Assembly (NCBI GenBank): GCA_023548195.1
Contig: JAJHZJ010000496.1
Span: forward strand, 11,191,570 to 11,255,569
Reading direction: 5' to 3'
Source: Bettongia penicillata ogilbyi
Lineage: Eukaryota > Chordata > Mammalia > Diprotodontia > Potoroidae
Length of the DNA stretch: 64,000 nucleotides
The notes under the pieces were generated by a model that did not search any database, had not been told where the DNA came from, and saw nothing but the letters and a program-made list of their open reading frames with translations. The stretch's first letter is position 1; the number at the start of each line of letters is the position of its first letter. A program made the translations under genes and the position numbers. Positions 1-11,124 of the stretch are shown in pieces.

Positions 1-334
1 GTTACCTTGGGATTAATATTTGACTTGTTCATGCTATTTGAGCAACAAAGTAGCTTCCAAAAACACCCACAAATGTCTTTATTTAATTCTTGATAACTAA
101 AAAATTATCTTAGGTTCTACTCTAATCCTTGATTTATTGACTTCCCCCAATGTTAATTTGGAGAGGATTGGAAAATGACTTTCTTAGCCAAAGCTTGCAG
201 GCACTAGAAATGTCCACCCTCAAACAGCTGCATCTGCCACCCAGTACCCAGCAGCAAACCGAGAAAGGGAGAAGAGGCAAAACAAAGCTTGGAACCTGAA
301 TGCCCTGCCAAGGAAGTGGCACCATGTCAATTAA

Positions 335-450
335 GTCAACAAACATTTATTAAGCACATACTAGGTACTGTGGTGGGTGAAAGTTAAAATGACTGAGGAA
401 AACAAAGGTTTGATCTTCCAAGCAATGCATACTAATTGCTTAATAAATTG
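335..450 (-). repeat. L2 LINE 3' fragment, weak
   Basis: Reads 'caaacatttattaagcacatactaggtactg', the antisense of the L2 3' terminus. It is short and diverged. Confidence 0.4.
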
Positions 451-1084
451 GGACCAGACCCCTTCCTCAGTTTAGGGCTGGGTCTCTATATGGGGGAGAC
501 AGACTTTTATACATTAAGACAATTAATCAAATAAGGCCAATTAGTTAAAAGGAAATAATACATTAGGTAATCTGATTTCTAATTTGATGAAAGATTAGGG
601 ACTTTCTAAGTTGAGAGGAGAAGAGTGAACAGGTTCAATTCCCTGAATTCAGAAAAAGAGGTGTCCCACTTCCCAAGTATCTGGAAACAAGGGAACATGG
701 AAACAATAAATGATTGATCAGTATGGAGCCAGTTTTCAGATAAGACATATGAGATGTACAATTGTAAGAAAACTCCTTACATCAGTCTTTGGATCTGAAG
801 GGTTTCTGGTCAGCATAACCTAGGTCATTGGTTAAGGGTCGCTAAGTAGCATGCAGGAATGGTCCAGCTTCCTGGCCACATACATTTTTCTTTCAATTCC
901 TACAACTGAAAAAAGTTTTCTCACAGGACAGAAGTTGGATTAGACTTAACAACTGAATTAAAATTTAGCTAGCTCCACAATGGAGTCACAAAACAGTGTC
1001 ACTGTGATTCACTCAATTCCCACAATTAACCACTTGCCGTCTGAATTGCCTCAATTCCCTAAGTAATAGACACTGTTTCAACTC

Positions 1085-1165
1085 CCCATTAGAATTTAAG
1101 CTTCTTGGTGTCAGCTTTTTCTATGTGTCCCTAACACTTAGCAGAGTTAGTTAGCAAGCATACAT
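1085..1165 (+). repeat. L2-type LINE tail, weak
   Basis: Diverged match to the sense L2 tail: 'gaatttaagcttcttggtgtcagc...cctaacacttagcagagt', with a weak tttaataaatg-like end. Confidence 0.35.
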
Positions 1166-1474
1166 TAATTGCTTACTATATGCTTAGATGTTGGGTATGC
1201 AAAAGGCTGGCTCCAAAAAAATTTCATCATTTTTATTCCTCTCAGTTCAACATAACCTACACATAGCATTGTAGAGTAATTTATACTTTTCTATATTTCT
1301 GGTTTCAATTATCTGACTACAGAGGCAAGAAGGGCTAAAAATAAAAAAAAAATCTGTGCTTGTAAGCATTCTCAGTACCCTTACATGATTAGGCACAGCT
1401 ATGAAATGAATGCTATCTAATTTCTGTCAAAAACCTAGGTAACACATTAAAAAATAAATTAGTGGATGTAAAAT

Positions 1475-1560
1475 GTAAGTTACAGATGAGTTTGATCTGC
1501 ATTAATGAAGGAGGGGAGTTTCCACACAGGAAGTTCTCTTCAGCTGATGAAATCACAGAC
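1475..1560 (+). repeat. SINE 3' tail fragment
   Basis: Contains 'ggggagtttccacacagg' followed by 'gatgaaatcacagac'. The same tail recurs near 27925-27985, 52400-52460 and 62320-62345, so it is a dispersed element, probably the 3' end of a CORE-SINE subfamily. Confidence 0.45.
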
Positions 1561-1711
1561 CAGAGAAACAAGCAAACAAAATGAATATTTTTGTTTTCAT
1601 TAAGTGGGCATTTTTTGGGGGTGGAATTCTTGTGTGGAATGGGAGATTGTTCACATATCTTGAAGTATATTTTCAAAGTAGCTATAATCCAAAGGCATAT
1701 TAAACATTGCA

Positions 1712-1713
<2 letters not shown>

Positions 1714-1766
<53 letters not shown>

Positions 1767-1777
1767 ATCTATCTATG
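1714..1777 (+). repeat. (TATC)n microsatellite
   Basis: About 13 near-perfect TATC units, with one slipped 'tcatc' near the right end. It lies about 25 bp upstream of a SINE. Confidence 0.97.
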
Positions 1778-1800
1778 ATTTTCAGGTCTGTTTACCCAGC

Positions 1801-2068
1801 TCTTGGGGCAGCTAGGTGGTACGGTGAATGGAGTAATGGACTTGGAGTCGGGAAGACCTGGGTTCAAATCTAACCTTAGACACTGACTAGTTATATGACC
1901 CTGGGCAAGTCACTTAACTCTATTTGCCTCAGTTTCATGTTTTTTGTTTATTCCTTATTTGTAAAACAAGCTAGTGTAGTGAAATGGTAAACCATTCCAG
2001 TATCTCTGCCAAGAAAACCCCAAGGGGTCATGAAAGGGGGTCATGAAGAGTCTGAAATAACTGAACAA
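1801..2068 (+). mobile_element. RTE-tailed marsupial SINE (MAR1-like)
   Basis: Full-length layout: tRNA-like head ('ggggcagctaggtggt', then 'gggttcaaatctaacc'), core 'gaccctgggcaagtcactta', and RTE-like tail 'ccaagaaaaccccaaggggtcatgaa' ending in 'aactgaacaacag'. A short duplication of 'gggggtcatgaa' occurs in the tail. Confidence 0.88.
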
Positions 2069-2069
2069 C

Positions 2070-2364
2070 AGTATCCAACTCTCACTTTGCTCCAGAAATC
2101 CAGTCCTGAATCAACTTCCTACCAGCTATTTCCAATTTGGTATCCTGTAAACCCCAAATTCAACATGTCTAAAACAGAGTTTGTGGTCTACCCTCCAGAA
2201 TCCACCTCTTTCTATCACTTCCCTATTTCTGTTGAGGACATCACCATCCTTCGAGTTACTCTGGACTCAGGCATAAATGCTCTAGGAATCATCCACAACT
2301 CTTCTCTTTTTTTCCTCTCTCATAGTCAACCAATTACCAAATCTTGGAGATTCTGCATCCCTAA
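2070..2364 (+). mobile_element. L2 LINE fragment with ORF2 C-terminal remnant
   Basis: An open frame contains FNMSKTEF, FPISVEDITIL and ITKSWRFCI, which correspond to the degenerate C-terminus of L2 ORF2. It lacks a reverse-transcriptase domain and is 5'-truncated. The trailing 'aaagggcaggcactattct' at about 2478-2520, beyond a TC tract, looks like the L2 terminus. Confidence 0.75.
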
Positions 2365-2478
2365 CAACTCTCTCTCTCTCTGTCTCTCTATTTTCCTCTC
2401 CTTCTCCCTTCCCCTCCCCTCTTCTCCTCTTCTCTCTCTCCCTCCCTTCTTCTCTCCCCCTTCCCTCTCCCTCTTCTA
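2365..2478 (+). repeat. TC-rich low-complexity tract
   Basis: About 115 bp of pyrimidine (tctc, cctt and ccct runs) inside or at the end of an L2 fragment. Confidence 0.9.
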
Positions 2479-2527
2479 AAGGGCAGGCACTATTCTATAC
2501 ATTCCCAGTGTTTAATACAGTCAACAT

Positions 2528-2775
2528 GCAGCTAGGGGGCAAAGTGGTTAGAGGACTGGTCCTGGAATCAGGAAGATTCATCTTCCTGAGTTCATATTAG
2601 GTCTCAGACATTAACTAGCTGTGTGACCCTGGGCAAGTCACTTAACTCTGCTTGCCTCAGTTTCTTCATGTGTAAAATGAGTGGGAGAAGGAAATGGCAA
2701 ACCACTCCATTATCTCTGCCAAGAAAGCCCCAAATGGGGTCAGAAAGAGTTGGGTCAACTGAACAGCAACAACTA
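2528..2775 (+). mobile_element. RTE-tailed marsupial SINE (MAR1-like)
   Basis: Head 'gcagctagggggcaaagtgg', core 'gtgaccctgggcaagtcact', and tail 'caaatggggtcagaaagagt' followed by 'caactgaacagcaacaac'. It appears full length. Confidence 0.9.
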
Positions 2776-2870
2776 TTATATGTCAGATGTTGGGGCTACA
2801 AAGAAACTCAGGATCCCTGCTGCCAAGGGGCTGACGTTCTAATGGGGACAGCACTATGTACACACAAGAC
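2776..2870 (-). repeat. L2 LINE 3' fragment
   Basis: Antisense L2 terminus: 'tatgtcagatgttggggct', then 'caaggggctgacgttctaatggg'-type sequence. It abuts the SINE on its left. Confidence 0.6.
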
Positions 2871-3354
2871 AGAGGCAGTACAAGGGGAAAGTCATCTCAG
2901 AGGCAAAGTGCCCAGCACAAAGAAATCACTCGCAAATGTTTGTTGATTGGTAATAGAAAGTGCTCTGGTCCATTTAAAATGGATAAAAACCTTTCAAGAT
3001 TAGTTTCCACACTTACTGAACACTTGAAGTTATTTTTGGAAAAGTGAGCATTGTATTTCATGTGGGTGATGTTTGAACAGCTGTCTGTGCGTCTTTCTCT
3101 CCCCATGTGTCATCTGAGTTGATATGGTCTGAGATTGTAGGCAAGAAACATTGCTGGCTAGCAAATGTACACTGTGTCCAGTAGGCTCCATGACAACAGC
3201 CCACTCGATACCCCCCAGAGCTGTGGCAGCTGTTCTAGGATGACTTCCCTGGCAGCAGGAGAGCTTGGCTGCTTCAAGGCTCCCCCCAACCCAGGAGCCC
3301 AGAAGCAGGGAACACTCCCTGGTATTGGCCAGAATATAAAGCAGAAGATAATAG

Positions 3355-3590
3355 GAAGGTTTTGGTTATTCAGTCATGTCTGTCTCTTGGTGAACCCATT
3401 TGGCATTTTCTTGACAAAGATACTGGAGTGGTCTGCCTTTTCCCTTGCCAGCTCATTTTACAGATGAGGAAACTGAGGTAAACAGGATGAAGTGACTTGC
3501 TAAGTGTCTGAGGGCAGATTTGAACTCAGGTCTTTCTGACTCTAGGTCCAGGATTCTATCCACTATACCATCTAACTGCCCCAAGGGTCA
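3355..3590 (-). mobile_element. RTE-tailed marsupial SINE (MAR1-like)
   Basis: Reverse orientation: it starts with the tail ('ttcagtcatgtctgtctctt', 'acccatttggcattttcttg'), passes 'ttacagatgaggaaactgag' and ends in the head complement 'ccatctaactgcccc'. Confidence 0.88.
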
Positions 3591-3591
3591 G

Positions 3592-3712
3592 AGTTAAGTC
3601 CCAGCTCTGCTACTCACAACTTGTATATCCTTGGGCAAGTAATTTCTGTTTCTTGACCTAAGTTTCCTTATTTGCAATATAAAGAAGTTGGACCAGATAG
3701 TCTACAATCCTT
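3592..3712 (+). repeat. MIR/THER1 CORE-SINE fragment
   Basis: Shows 'cccagctctgctactcacaa', 'ccttgggcaagtaatttc', then 'aagaagttggaccagatag', a THER1-like ending. Confidence 0.7.
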
Positions 3713-4261
3713 TGCAAATGCACGTCCCTTAATTGTCTACAATCACTTAGCTCCTTCTCTATCTTCGAGGCTTACGTCCTCCAATTATATTGGTTTGTCT
3801 AGATTCCTGCTTCTTCTGTCTGTTGATCACTTCCAAGGCCCTCTCCAGTTTAGCTCTTTATTTTGGGAAAAGTAATTTACCCAAATTCCTCCCTAATTTA
3901 GCCACTACTTGCAGGGATTTCAATATTCTTATTTACGATCCTGCCCAACGCATGGGTATTTCAGTTTATCAGTGTTTTTGGCTCCTATGGTCTTCCTCTC
4001 CCCTTTACATCAAGCCTTAAGGCCGCCCATTGGGTCACACTGCTCTGCCTTCAAGTTTCAGAATTCTGATATTCCTGTAGCTGAAGTAGACTCCCGTCCT
4101 ATCTGGTACACCAACTCATCCTTCTTGTCTTTTTGTTCCAACATTCCTTCCTGTTCTTCTCATCTATAACCCTTGTTCTGGGTTCACATCCCTCCCACTA
4201 CCTGTCATCTGGAGGCTGTCCCTTGTCCTTTAATCCTTTGTCCTCTCATCTTTTCTCTTTT

Positions 4262-4435
4262 TACATTCATTCATTCGTTTGTTCACTCATCCCATGAACA
4301 TTAATAAGTGACTGCTGTGTGCCAGACCCCATTAGCTAGATGCTAGAGACACAAAGACAAAAATGAAAAAGTGCCTGTCCTCAAGTTGCTTACACTTTAT
4401 TGGTCAGAAACAAAATGAATAAGAATAAAAATAGG
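4262..4435 (-). repeat. L2 LINE 3' fragment
   Basis: Antisense L2 end: 'cattaataagtgactgctgtg', then 'agacacaaagacaaaaatg' and 'tcctcaagttgcttacac'. Confidence 0.75.
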
Positions 4436-4571
4436 TTCCTCCATTGTTGCTCTCTCTCCCTCTCATCCTCAGTATTTCTTGTTATTGACGCCATCCTCTC
4501 TGCTTATAAATATTCTCAAGTCTTTCCCATTTTTTTAAAGCCCTTCCCCTAATCCTGTCACTTGCTGAAGC

Positions 4572-4782
4572 TATTGAGAGGCATTATGGTTTAATAGATG
4601 GAGAGCTGGACCTGCAGTCTGGATAAGCCTGAGTTCAAATCCTGCCCAACATCCTTATTATCTATGTGACTGTAAATGAGACAATGTGCACCTCACTTTA
4701 GTTATCTGTAAAATGAGAGGGGGTAGACTCAGTGGACCTAAGGACAATCTGAGCTCTAGATCTATGGGTCCATGATCATCCT
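4572..4782 (+). repeat. THER1/MIR CORE-SINE
   Basis: tRNA-like head 'cattatggtttaatagatgg', box-B-like 'gagttcaaatcctgccc', core with 'ttatctgtaaaatgagaggg', and THER1-type ending 'tgagctctagatctatgggt'. Confidence 0.82.
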
Positions 4783-4834
4783 ATGTCTTTTTTCTTCTAT
4801 ATGGCTGAGCCTTTTGAAGGAATGTGCTTCCTAG

Positions 4835-4975
4835 ACATTTAACTAGCCATGTGACCTTGGGCTAAACTTTTTGGCTTCAGTTTCCGTATCTGTAAAATGA
4901 AGGGGTCGAACTAGGTAATTTTGAAGTCCCCTTTCAGCTTCATCTCTATGATCATCTGAGCCTATGATTCTTTTC
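4835..4975 (+). repeat. THER1/MIR CORE-SINE, 3' part
   Basis: 'gccatgtgaccttgggct', 'cagtttccgtatctgtaaaa', then 'cagcttcatctctatgatca'. The head is missing. Confidence 0.78.
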
Positions 4976-5164
4976 AGTCTAGTTTTGTTTCCCATTAATC
5001 TCCTGAAATAGTTCTCTCCTAAGTCCACATGGATATTCCATTGGACAAGTCCAAATGGCTTCCACTCTGTCTTCACCTTCTTCTGCACCATTTGACCTTG
5101 TTGACTTTTCATGCCACACTCTTATCTCTTGTCATTATCTTGACACTTGTCTCTCCTGGGTGTG

Positions 5165-5325
5165 GAGGCAGAATGACACCAATTCCGGCTCTGCCACTTA
5201 ATCTTTATCTGATCTTGGGCAAATCACTTCTCTTAGCCTCAGTTTCCTCTTCTGTGAAATGGGGATGGGGCTAGACTTGGCTTCTAAAATCTCTTCATCC
5301 TCTTTACCCATGATCCTATGATCAT
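5165..5325 (+). repeat. THER1/MIR CORE-SINE, 3' part
   Basis: 'gctctgccacttaatc', 'ttgggcaaatcacttctc', 'tctgtgaaatggggatggg', ending 'tacccatgatcctatgatc'. Confidence 0.78.
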
Positions 5326-5445
5326 TCTCTTTGCTACTTCTCCATCTCCTTCAAGTCTATGGTCAATGAACAAATATTAATTATATGCTGCTTGAAGTAT
5401 TTATCCATGTTATCTCTTTAGATGCTAATTTGATTTGATTTACTA

Positions 5446-5608
5446 GACCTTACTATACACCAGTCACGATATTAGGTGATGGAGATCTTAAAAAAAGTAA
5501 GAACAGTCCCTAACTTGAAGAAGCATTCAGCCTAATGGGGAGACATCATGTAAACAATTAGGTAGATGTAAGATATATACAGAGGAATGAGAACTCTGAA
5601 AGAAGACA
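5446..5608 (-). repeat. L2 LINE 3' fragment
   Basis: Antisense L2: 'cttactatacaccagtcacg', 'tgatggagatctt', 'cagtccctaacttgaagaag', 'taatggggagacatcatg'. It is cut on the right by a SINE. Confidence 0.75.
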
Positions 5609-5860
5609 GGGCAGCTAAGTGGCCCAGTGGAGAGAGTACTGGGTTTGGAGTCAGGAAGACTTGAGTTCAAATCTCATCTCAGATACTTCCTAGCTGTGTC
5701 ACCCTGGGCAGGTCACTTAGCTTTTGTTTTCCTGTAATATGCGAATTAATAATAATATCTACCTCCCAGGGCTGATGTAAGGATCAACTGAGATAATACT
5801 GCGAAGCACTTAGCGTAATATTTTGTACATGATAAGTGCTATGTACAAGATTATAATGGT
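5609..5860 (+). mobile_element. MIR-tailed marsupial SINE
   Basis: Head 'gggcagctaagtggccc', then the core, then a MIR-type 3' end: 'aataatatctacctcccagg', 'aagcacttagcgtaatattt', 'aagtgctatgtac'. L2-like sequence on the left, and weakly on the right, suggests insertion into an older L2. Confidence 0.85.
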
Positions 5861-6059
5861 TGGAGGAATGGGAAAAAGGCCTCCAAGAATGGATACAATT
5901 TGCTCTGATTCTGGAGGTCAGAGAAACTAAAGGAGGTAAGGGCAAGGAACATCCAAGTGTGGGGGAAATGTATTGAGTTAGGAGATGGGGCTTACTAGGA
6001 TTTCTCCAGCTGAAAATGATCTTGCCTCTCTCAAATTCTCTTACAAAAGTTTTTTTGGA

Positions 6060-6200
6060 TTTCTCCTCTGCCCCATTGAATTCTGCCTTGTATCTGACCT
6101 ATTTATCTAAGAGCTCCTGGAGGGCATGGATGATACTTTTTTTCATATTTGCATCCCCAGCACCAAGCATGCATAACTTTATGAATCACTGATGTCTTTA
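6060..6200 (+). repeat. L2 LINE 3' end
   Basis: Sense L2 terminus: 'ctaagagctcctggagggc', 'tttgcatccccagcaccaag', 'tatgaatcactg'. Confidence 0.65.
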
Positions 6201-6565
6201 ATAACTCCACCTCTGCCAGATTCTCTAATTTGTGCTTGTTCTTTGGATTAGGAATCAACCTCCTGATTTCTAGGCCAGGCCTGTCTTTCTTGGGAGGAAA
6301 GACAGGTGGAGCAGAGTTTCCTTTATGCTTTTAACCTGTTTCCTCATCTCATCTAGGTTTTTGAGATGATGTACGTGTCTAGTAGTTAGAAATATGGGGA
6401 AAAAGAGGTCTTATCCCAGCCTCTTTTCTACTGTGTCTGTCAGTCTCACCCAGGATAAATATGAACAAATGTCTATCAGCTGTGAAACTTACCCACAGGA
6501 TCACTTATTTGTAAAAAAAACAACAAAAAAAAACCAAACAAAAAAACTCTTTTTATTTAAAGGAA

Positions 6566-6660
6566 GTATTTCTCTCTCTCTTGCTCTCTGTCTCTCTCTC
6601 CCCCTCTCCTCCTCTTCCCTTCTCTCTCTCCTCCTTCTTCCCTCATTTCCTTCCTTCCCT
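6566..6660 (+). repeat. TC-rich low-complexity tract
   Basis: About 95 bp of mixed tc/ctc/ctt pyrimidine, about 27 bp before the pure CCTT array. Confidence 0.9.
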
Positions 6661-6687
6661 TGAAAACCTTAAGGCAAGTATTTAATT

Positions 6688-6814
6688 TCCTCCTTCCTTC
6701 CTTCCTTCCTTCCTTCCTTCCTTCCTTCCTTCCTTCCTTCCTTCCTTCCTTCCTTCCTTCCTTCCTTCCTTCCTTCCTTCCTTCCTTCCTTCCTTCCTTC
6801 CTTCCTTCCTTCCC
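6688..6814 (+). repeat. (CCTT)n microsatellite, about 31 uninterrupted units
   Basis: About 125 bp of perfect tetranucleotide repeat. It opens with 'cctccttcc' and closes with 'ttccctcatag'. Its length and purity suggest current length polymorphism. In the PEX5L pre-mRNA it reads as purine (AAGG)n. Confidence 0.98.
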
Positions 6815-7234
6815 TCATAGAAATATCAGTCTTTATTATTGGATACACCAATGGGAAAGTAAGTAGGGGCTAACTTCCTTCTCTAACTTCTGTGTCCACA
6901 AACCTTGGATTGAACAATAGTGTTAAAATCCCACAATTAAAAGGACAGTTATTAAGGGTTTTTTTGTTCTTTTGCAGCAAAGGCTTAAGATTTATTTTTA
7001 AAAAAGGATATTTAGAAGCTGAGGAACATTGCTGACTTAAGAAAATTGGAAAGGTCAAGCGCTGGTCTCAGCTCTACTGTAGTGACACTTGGATAATTAA
7101 AAAGTCATTCTCCTGAATAATTATAGCAGCAACATTTTAACTAAATATTGGGAGAAAATGTACCCCAAACATGCTATATTTGCCTTCGGGCCAGTTCCTG
7201 GAGCTGTATAAAGGAATTGGATTATAGGAAGTAC

Positions 7235-7302
7235 CAAAAAAAAAAAAAAAAAACAAAAACAAAAACCAAACAAAACCAAAAACCCAACAAAACCAAACCC
7301 AA
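7235..7302 (+). repeat. A-rich tract
   Basis: A run of about 18 A followed by imperfect (CAAAA/CCAAA) units. No LINE or SINE body is recognisable directly to its left. Confidence 0.8.
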
Positions 7303-7712
7303 CATACTACTTTCCATTAGGAATAATGAGAATCTTAAGGAATTTCCAACTGAACCCGTGAGATGAGACCTAGGGTGGGGTGCACAGCTGTGTGAATAAA
7401 TAGAAGGAGACAGATCACAGAAATGTTGTGGAGATAGAATCAAGACTTGAAAACTGATTGAATATGGGGGGAGGGGGTGGTCAGGTGAGGAACAATGACG
7501 AGTCCAGAATAATTTATGGGTTGTGAATGTTTTTTAGGAACTCAAAAGCTTTCTTGGATGTACAAAATTTGTCTCCTTACAGGTACCTGCAAGTAGGTCT
7601 CACATATCTTTTACAAACTAAGATCTGGTTGAGTTAAACAAACTCACTGATGCTCTGATGGGACTGAAAAAAATTAAATGAATATTTTCCTTAAAAGGCA
7701 CATTAAACAATA

Positions 7713-7850
7713 TTGTGGTACATCACAGTGGATAGTAAGCAGGCTAAGACATAGCTCTGACTCTGACCTCTGCCATACTTAGCTATGTGACTTGGGGCAA
7801 GTAATCTAACTTCTCTGAACCTTTGGGCCATTCTGTCAGGCTTCTAAATC
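7713..7850 (+). repeat. MIR/THER1 CORE-SINE fragment
   Basis: 'gtggtacatcacagtggata', 'ctctgacctctgccatac', 'tgtgacttggggcaagtaat'. Confidence 0.65.
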
Positions 7851-7964
7851 ATTGATATCTAAATTGTAGATTTCCTAAACCAAGGAGTTCTGGATTCCAT
7901 CCCTACCCTATGCCCAAAAAGGGAAAAACTGTGGCCTAAAATCTTTTCCATATTTTAAAAAATA

Positions 7965-8085
7965 GTGTAGATTGTAATCTTCTTGAGGGTAGGGGCTGTT
8001 TTCGCTATTCTTTGCATCCCCAGAATTTAGAATAGTACCTGGATCATAGTACACACTTTCTAAATGCTTCTTAAATGAATAAAAG
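7965..8085 (+). repeat. L2 LINE 3' end
   Basis: 'attgtaatcttcttgagggt', 'ttctttgcatccccagaat', then a weak 'aaatgcttcttaaatgaat'. Confidence 0.75.
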
Positions 8086-8269
8086 TAGGAGGATCAATTC
8101 ATCCCTATTTTCTTTCCTTCCTCCTTTATTTTTTGTTATTCAGTCACATAGCCTTAGAGTTGCATTGAAAATGAAGATCCTGATGACAACAGCCAAGCAG
8201 CAGACAAGTTTATAATGACAGTATAGCGCCTCAAGTGAACCATTGCTATGACTAGAAGGTTTTCTTGAC

Positions 8270-8335
8270 CATTCTGACCTAGCACAGTACCTGGCACCTA
8301 GTAGGTGCTTAATAAATTCTTGTAAGTTGACGGAA
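8270..8335 (+). repeat. L2 LINE terminal fragment
   Basis: 'agcacagtacctggcaccta', then 'gtaggtgcttaataaattc'. It stops just before a second, longer L2 copy. Confidence 0.75.
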
Positions 8336-8815
8336 TGTTTGACCACGTCTCTCCCTTGTTCAAGAAGCTACAATGGGTTGCCATTGCTACTAGGATAAAA
8401 TACAAATTCCTCCATTTGACATTTAAAGCCTTCACAGACTGACTCCAGTCTAACCTTTCTGGCTACTTACATATTGCTTTCCATGACAAATCCTATACAC
8501 CGGATATAGCAGTCTTCATGCTATTTCCTATGCATGACAGTCTGTCACGTGCTTTCATGCCTTTGTACAAATTTCCCTCCACCCAGAATACTTTCCATTG
8601 AGTATCTCTTTGGACCCCCCCAGTTGGCAGTACATCCTGTAATTACTTTGTATCGACTGGTATTGCATGTATCTTATATTTACTTACTCTCATTCATATT
8701 GTTTTTCTTTAGTAGAACATAAGTTCTTTGAGGGCAGGATTAACTCTTTTGTTTTTATATTCCAAGAGCATAGTATCTGGCATATAAATAATGCTTGTTG
8801 AGTTGTATTAAATTG
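8336..8815 (+). mobile_element. L2 LINE 3' region
   Basis: 'gggttgccattgctactagg', 'aaagccttcacagactgact', 'gcctttgtacaaatttccc', 'acataagttctttgagggc', then the terminal 'aatgcttgttgagttg'. This is non-coding, 5'-truncated LINE. Confidence 0.82.
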
Positions 8816-8969
8816 ATTTCTTCATCCTTAATTCACTTATTTCTGATTGGTTGTGTTAAATTCATTAGAAATCAGAATCCTTAGATTCTAGTGTGTAGCC
8901 TACCACTAAATATCTATTAATCGAGAAATAAGCATTTATTAAGCACCTACTGTATTTCAGGTATTGTTT

Positions 8970-9045
8970 TTAACTTCTCTGGGCTTCTGTTTCTTTATCT
9001 GCCAATATTTGGATTTGATAATTTCTAAGGTCTCCTCCAGGGGCC
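8970..9045 (+). repeat. THER1/MIR tail fragment
   Basis: 'ctgggcttctgtttctttat', then 'tttctaaggtctcctccagg'. Confidence 0.55.
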
Positions 9046-9534
9046 ACAGGCAGGAGGCAGAGCCAGGAGTAGTCAGTGGTTTCTCATTCCTGGGTCTGAG
9101 TTTAGTTCAGTGAACCATTAATTCCCTCTCCTGTACAGCTCAGAATTCATTCCTTTAGAGATGAGAAACCTTTTTGGATAATGTCAAAGTGTGAGAAGTA
9201 ATTGCTCCCCTAGAAAAGATATTGATATGTCAGAGCAGCAGAAAAAAATCTTGATAAAAAGTACAGTTCAACTGCTTTGCCCACAGTTCTTTGCCATCAA
9301 CACAATTCAATGGAATTATCCAAAACACTCCTATTTCTTTGAAAATCTCAGGGATTGTACTGCAGTCACTTTATTTATTAACTTTGAAAAGGTTGAGTGA
9401 ACTGGAATAATTTTGCAGTATTTCAGTACTGCTAAAACCATTTTTTGAAAAACATCAGTGCTGAATATATCTTCTATTTTTCCTCTTCACTGGCACCACA
9501 CATATTCTAATTCAGATCCAACACAAGCAGTGTG

Positions 9535-9735
9535 GTCCTTGTCTGCCCTGGCTCTGGAGACTGAGGAGTTGGAGTCAATCCTGACTCCAACTCTTCTGCT
9601 TGTATAACTTTCAGTGAATTCCCTGTGCCTCAGTTTCCTTGTCTGTAAAATGGGGTGTGTATGGGAAAGTAGAACAGATGACCTCCGAGACCTTTGCATC
9701 TCTAACCCTAAGATGCTGGGATCCTATGATTAGCT
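9535..9735 (+). repeat. THER1/MIR CORE-SINE
   Basis: 'aattccctgtgcctcagttt', 'cttgtctgtaaaatgggg', 'acagatgacctccgagacc', ending 'gatgctgggatcctatgat'. Confidence 0.75.
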
Positions 9736-9754
9736 GCCAAATTAATATTTTTGC

Positions 9755-10160
9755 AGTGCAGATTTGACCACGTCATTCTCTGCCCAATAAATTTTGATGA
9801 CTCTCTACTGCCTCTAGAATAAAATATAGGTCAGTATATAAAGCCTTTTATAAGCTGTTTCCAGCCTATCATTACATACTAAATTCACATTCCTTCTCCT
9901 GAGAGATGTTTTGTTCAGTCAGGCAGATCTACCTGCCATTCCCTGTAGATAACATTTTATCTTCTGTCTCCATGTTTTTACACAAGTTATTCTCCTGTAC
10001 CTGGATTATCTTGTACCTCCTGTTTCCATGTTGTATCCCTCAAATGACTCTAAATTCCCTGAAAGCAGGGAATGCTTTTAATTTTAGTCTTTGTTTCCTG
10101 TAACCAGCAAATACTAGGCACTTCATAAATGTTCACTGAATTCAATAGAATTGCTTAGCA
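9755..10160 (+). mobile_element. L2 LINE 3' region
   Basis: 'gatttgaccacgtcattctc', 'tgactctctactgcctctag', 'tacacaagttattctcctgt', 'ccctgaaagcagggaatgc' and terminal 'cacttcataaatgttcactg'. Confidence 0.78.
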
Positions 10161-10167
10161 TTATAAA

Positions 10168-10245
10168 TGTTCTAAGTGGCAGAGCCAGGATTTCAATCCA
10201 GGTCCTCTGCATCTAGTGTCCCTTCTACCACATCATGGGTTCTTA
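10168..10245 (-). repeat. MIR CORE-SINE fragment
   Basis: 'gtggcagagccaggatttca', then 'atccaggtcctctgcatct' and 'ccttctaccacatca'. Confidence 0.65.
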
Positions 10246-10964
10246 GTACTGGAGATGGTTTTTGGCAAGAAAATATGTTCTCTGCTAGGGTACAACTCAA
10301 GAATATAAGAACTTTTTTCTTATCATGAAAACCTTGAAAAACAGGAGTTTTGAGGAAAGTCTTAAGGAATGAGATCACAGCACACAGAAAAGAAAGTTGA
10401 GCAGTGCGTTGTAGGCATGTGAAAGAATATTTAGCAAAACCAAGATAAGCTTTTTTCTTTTTTCTCATCATCACTGAAAGAAGGGAAAATAGTTGCAGTT
10501 TCTATAGTAAGAATTTAAGATTAGCTATAAGGAAAAAGTCAAAGCAGCCTTATCGAGGTGGCAATGGCTGGAAGACATCAATGTGAGATAGGAAAACTTC
10601 CGAATTGTGTTCCCTAGAGATTGTTAAAAATAGAATAGACACTTCAGGCCAGCTTTAGGCAAAGTGGACATTGGTAAGGTTTGCCTTTGTCATCTCCCAC
10701 CTCTTCCTTCAGTCTCCTCCTCCCTCCTTTGGGTTTCCTCAAGTCCTGTTTGGCTACCCAGGGTCCCCTATCTGCATTTCTAGCTGCAGTCCACGTGCCA
10801 GACCCTTCTCTGGCCACCCCAAATCTCCCTGCTTTGCATTTTATGGACTAACCATATACTTCAGACTACAAGTTGGAATACCACAAAGGTCAATAGAGCA
10901 GTGGTGTCATACATAAATAAAAAGGTGACTTCTAAACCATATGCAGAGTTTAATGTATTGATGG

Positions 10965-11012
10965 TTGCCTATGGTCCCACAGCTAGCAAGTGACAAAGTT
11001 GGCATTTGAGCA
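10965..11012 (-). repeat. MIR fragment, very short
   Basis: 'ggtcccacagctagcaagtg', 'gttggcatttgagc'. Only about 45 bp are recognisable. Confidence 0.45.
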
Positions 11013-11124
11013 ATGTAGGTGTTCCAAAATCGGTGGGAAAGTACTGGTCATGATTATCCATAATGGTAAGGACTCACTTGTCATAGCACTATTCCAAGTT
11101 GCTGTCTTTCCCTTCTACAAAGAG

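Noticed and set aside
1714..1777. Regularly spaced repeats considered as a CRISPR array
   Set aside because: Plain tetranucleotide microsatellite with no spacers, in a vertebrate genome.
1801..2068. tRNA-like heads of SINEs considered as tRNA genes
   Set aside because: The A/B-box remnants lack a foldable cloverleaf and are followed by SINE bodies.
2030..2479. Plus-strand open frame of 149 codons containing MSKTEF
   Set aside because: SINE tail joined to an L2 ORF2 remnant and a TC tract; transposon debris rather than a host gene.
6660..6866. FLPS-repeat and KEGR-repeat frames on opposite strands
   Set aside because: Both are translations of the (CCTT)n microsatellite.
9487..9699. Minus-strand frame considered as a missing PEX5L exon
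   Set aside because: It lies in a THER1 SINE and does not resemble PEX5L.
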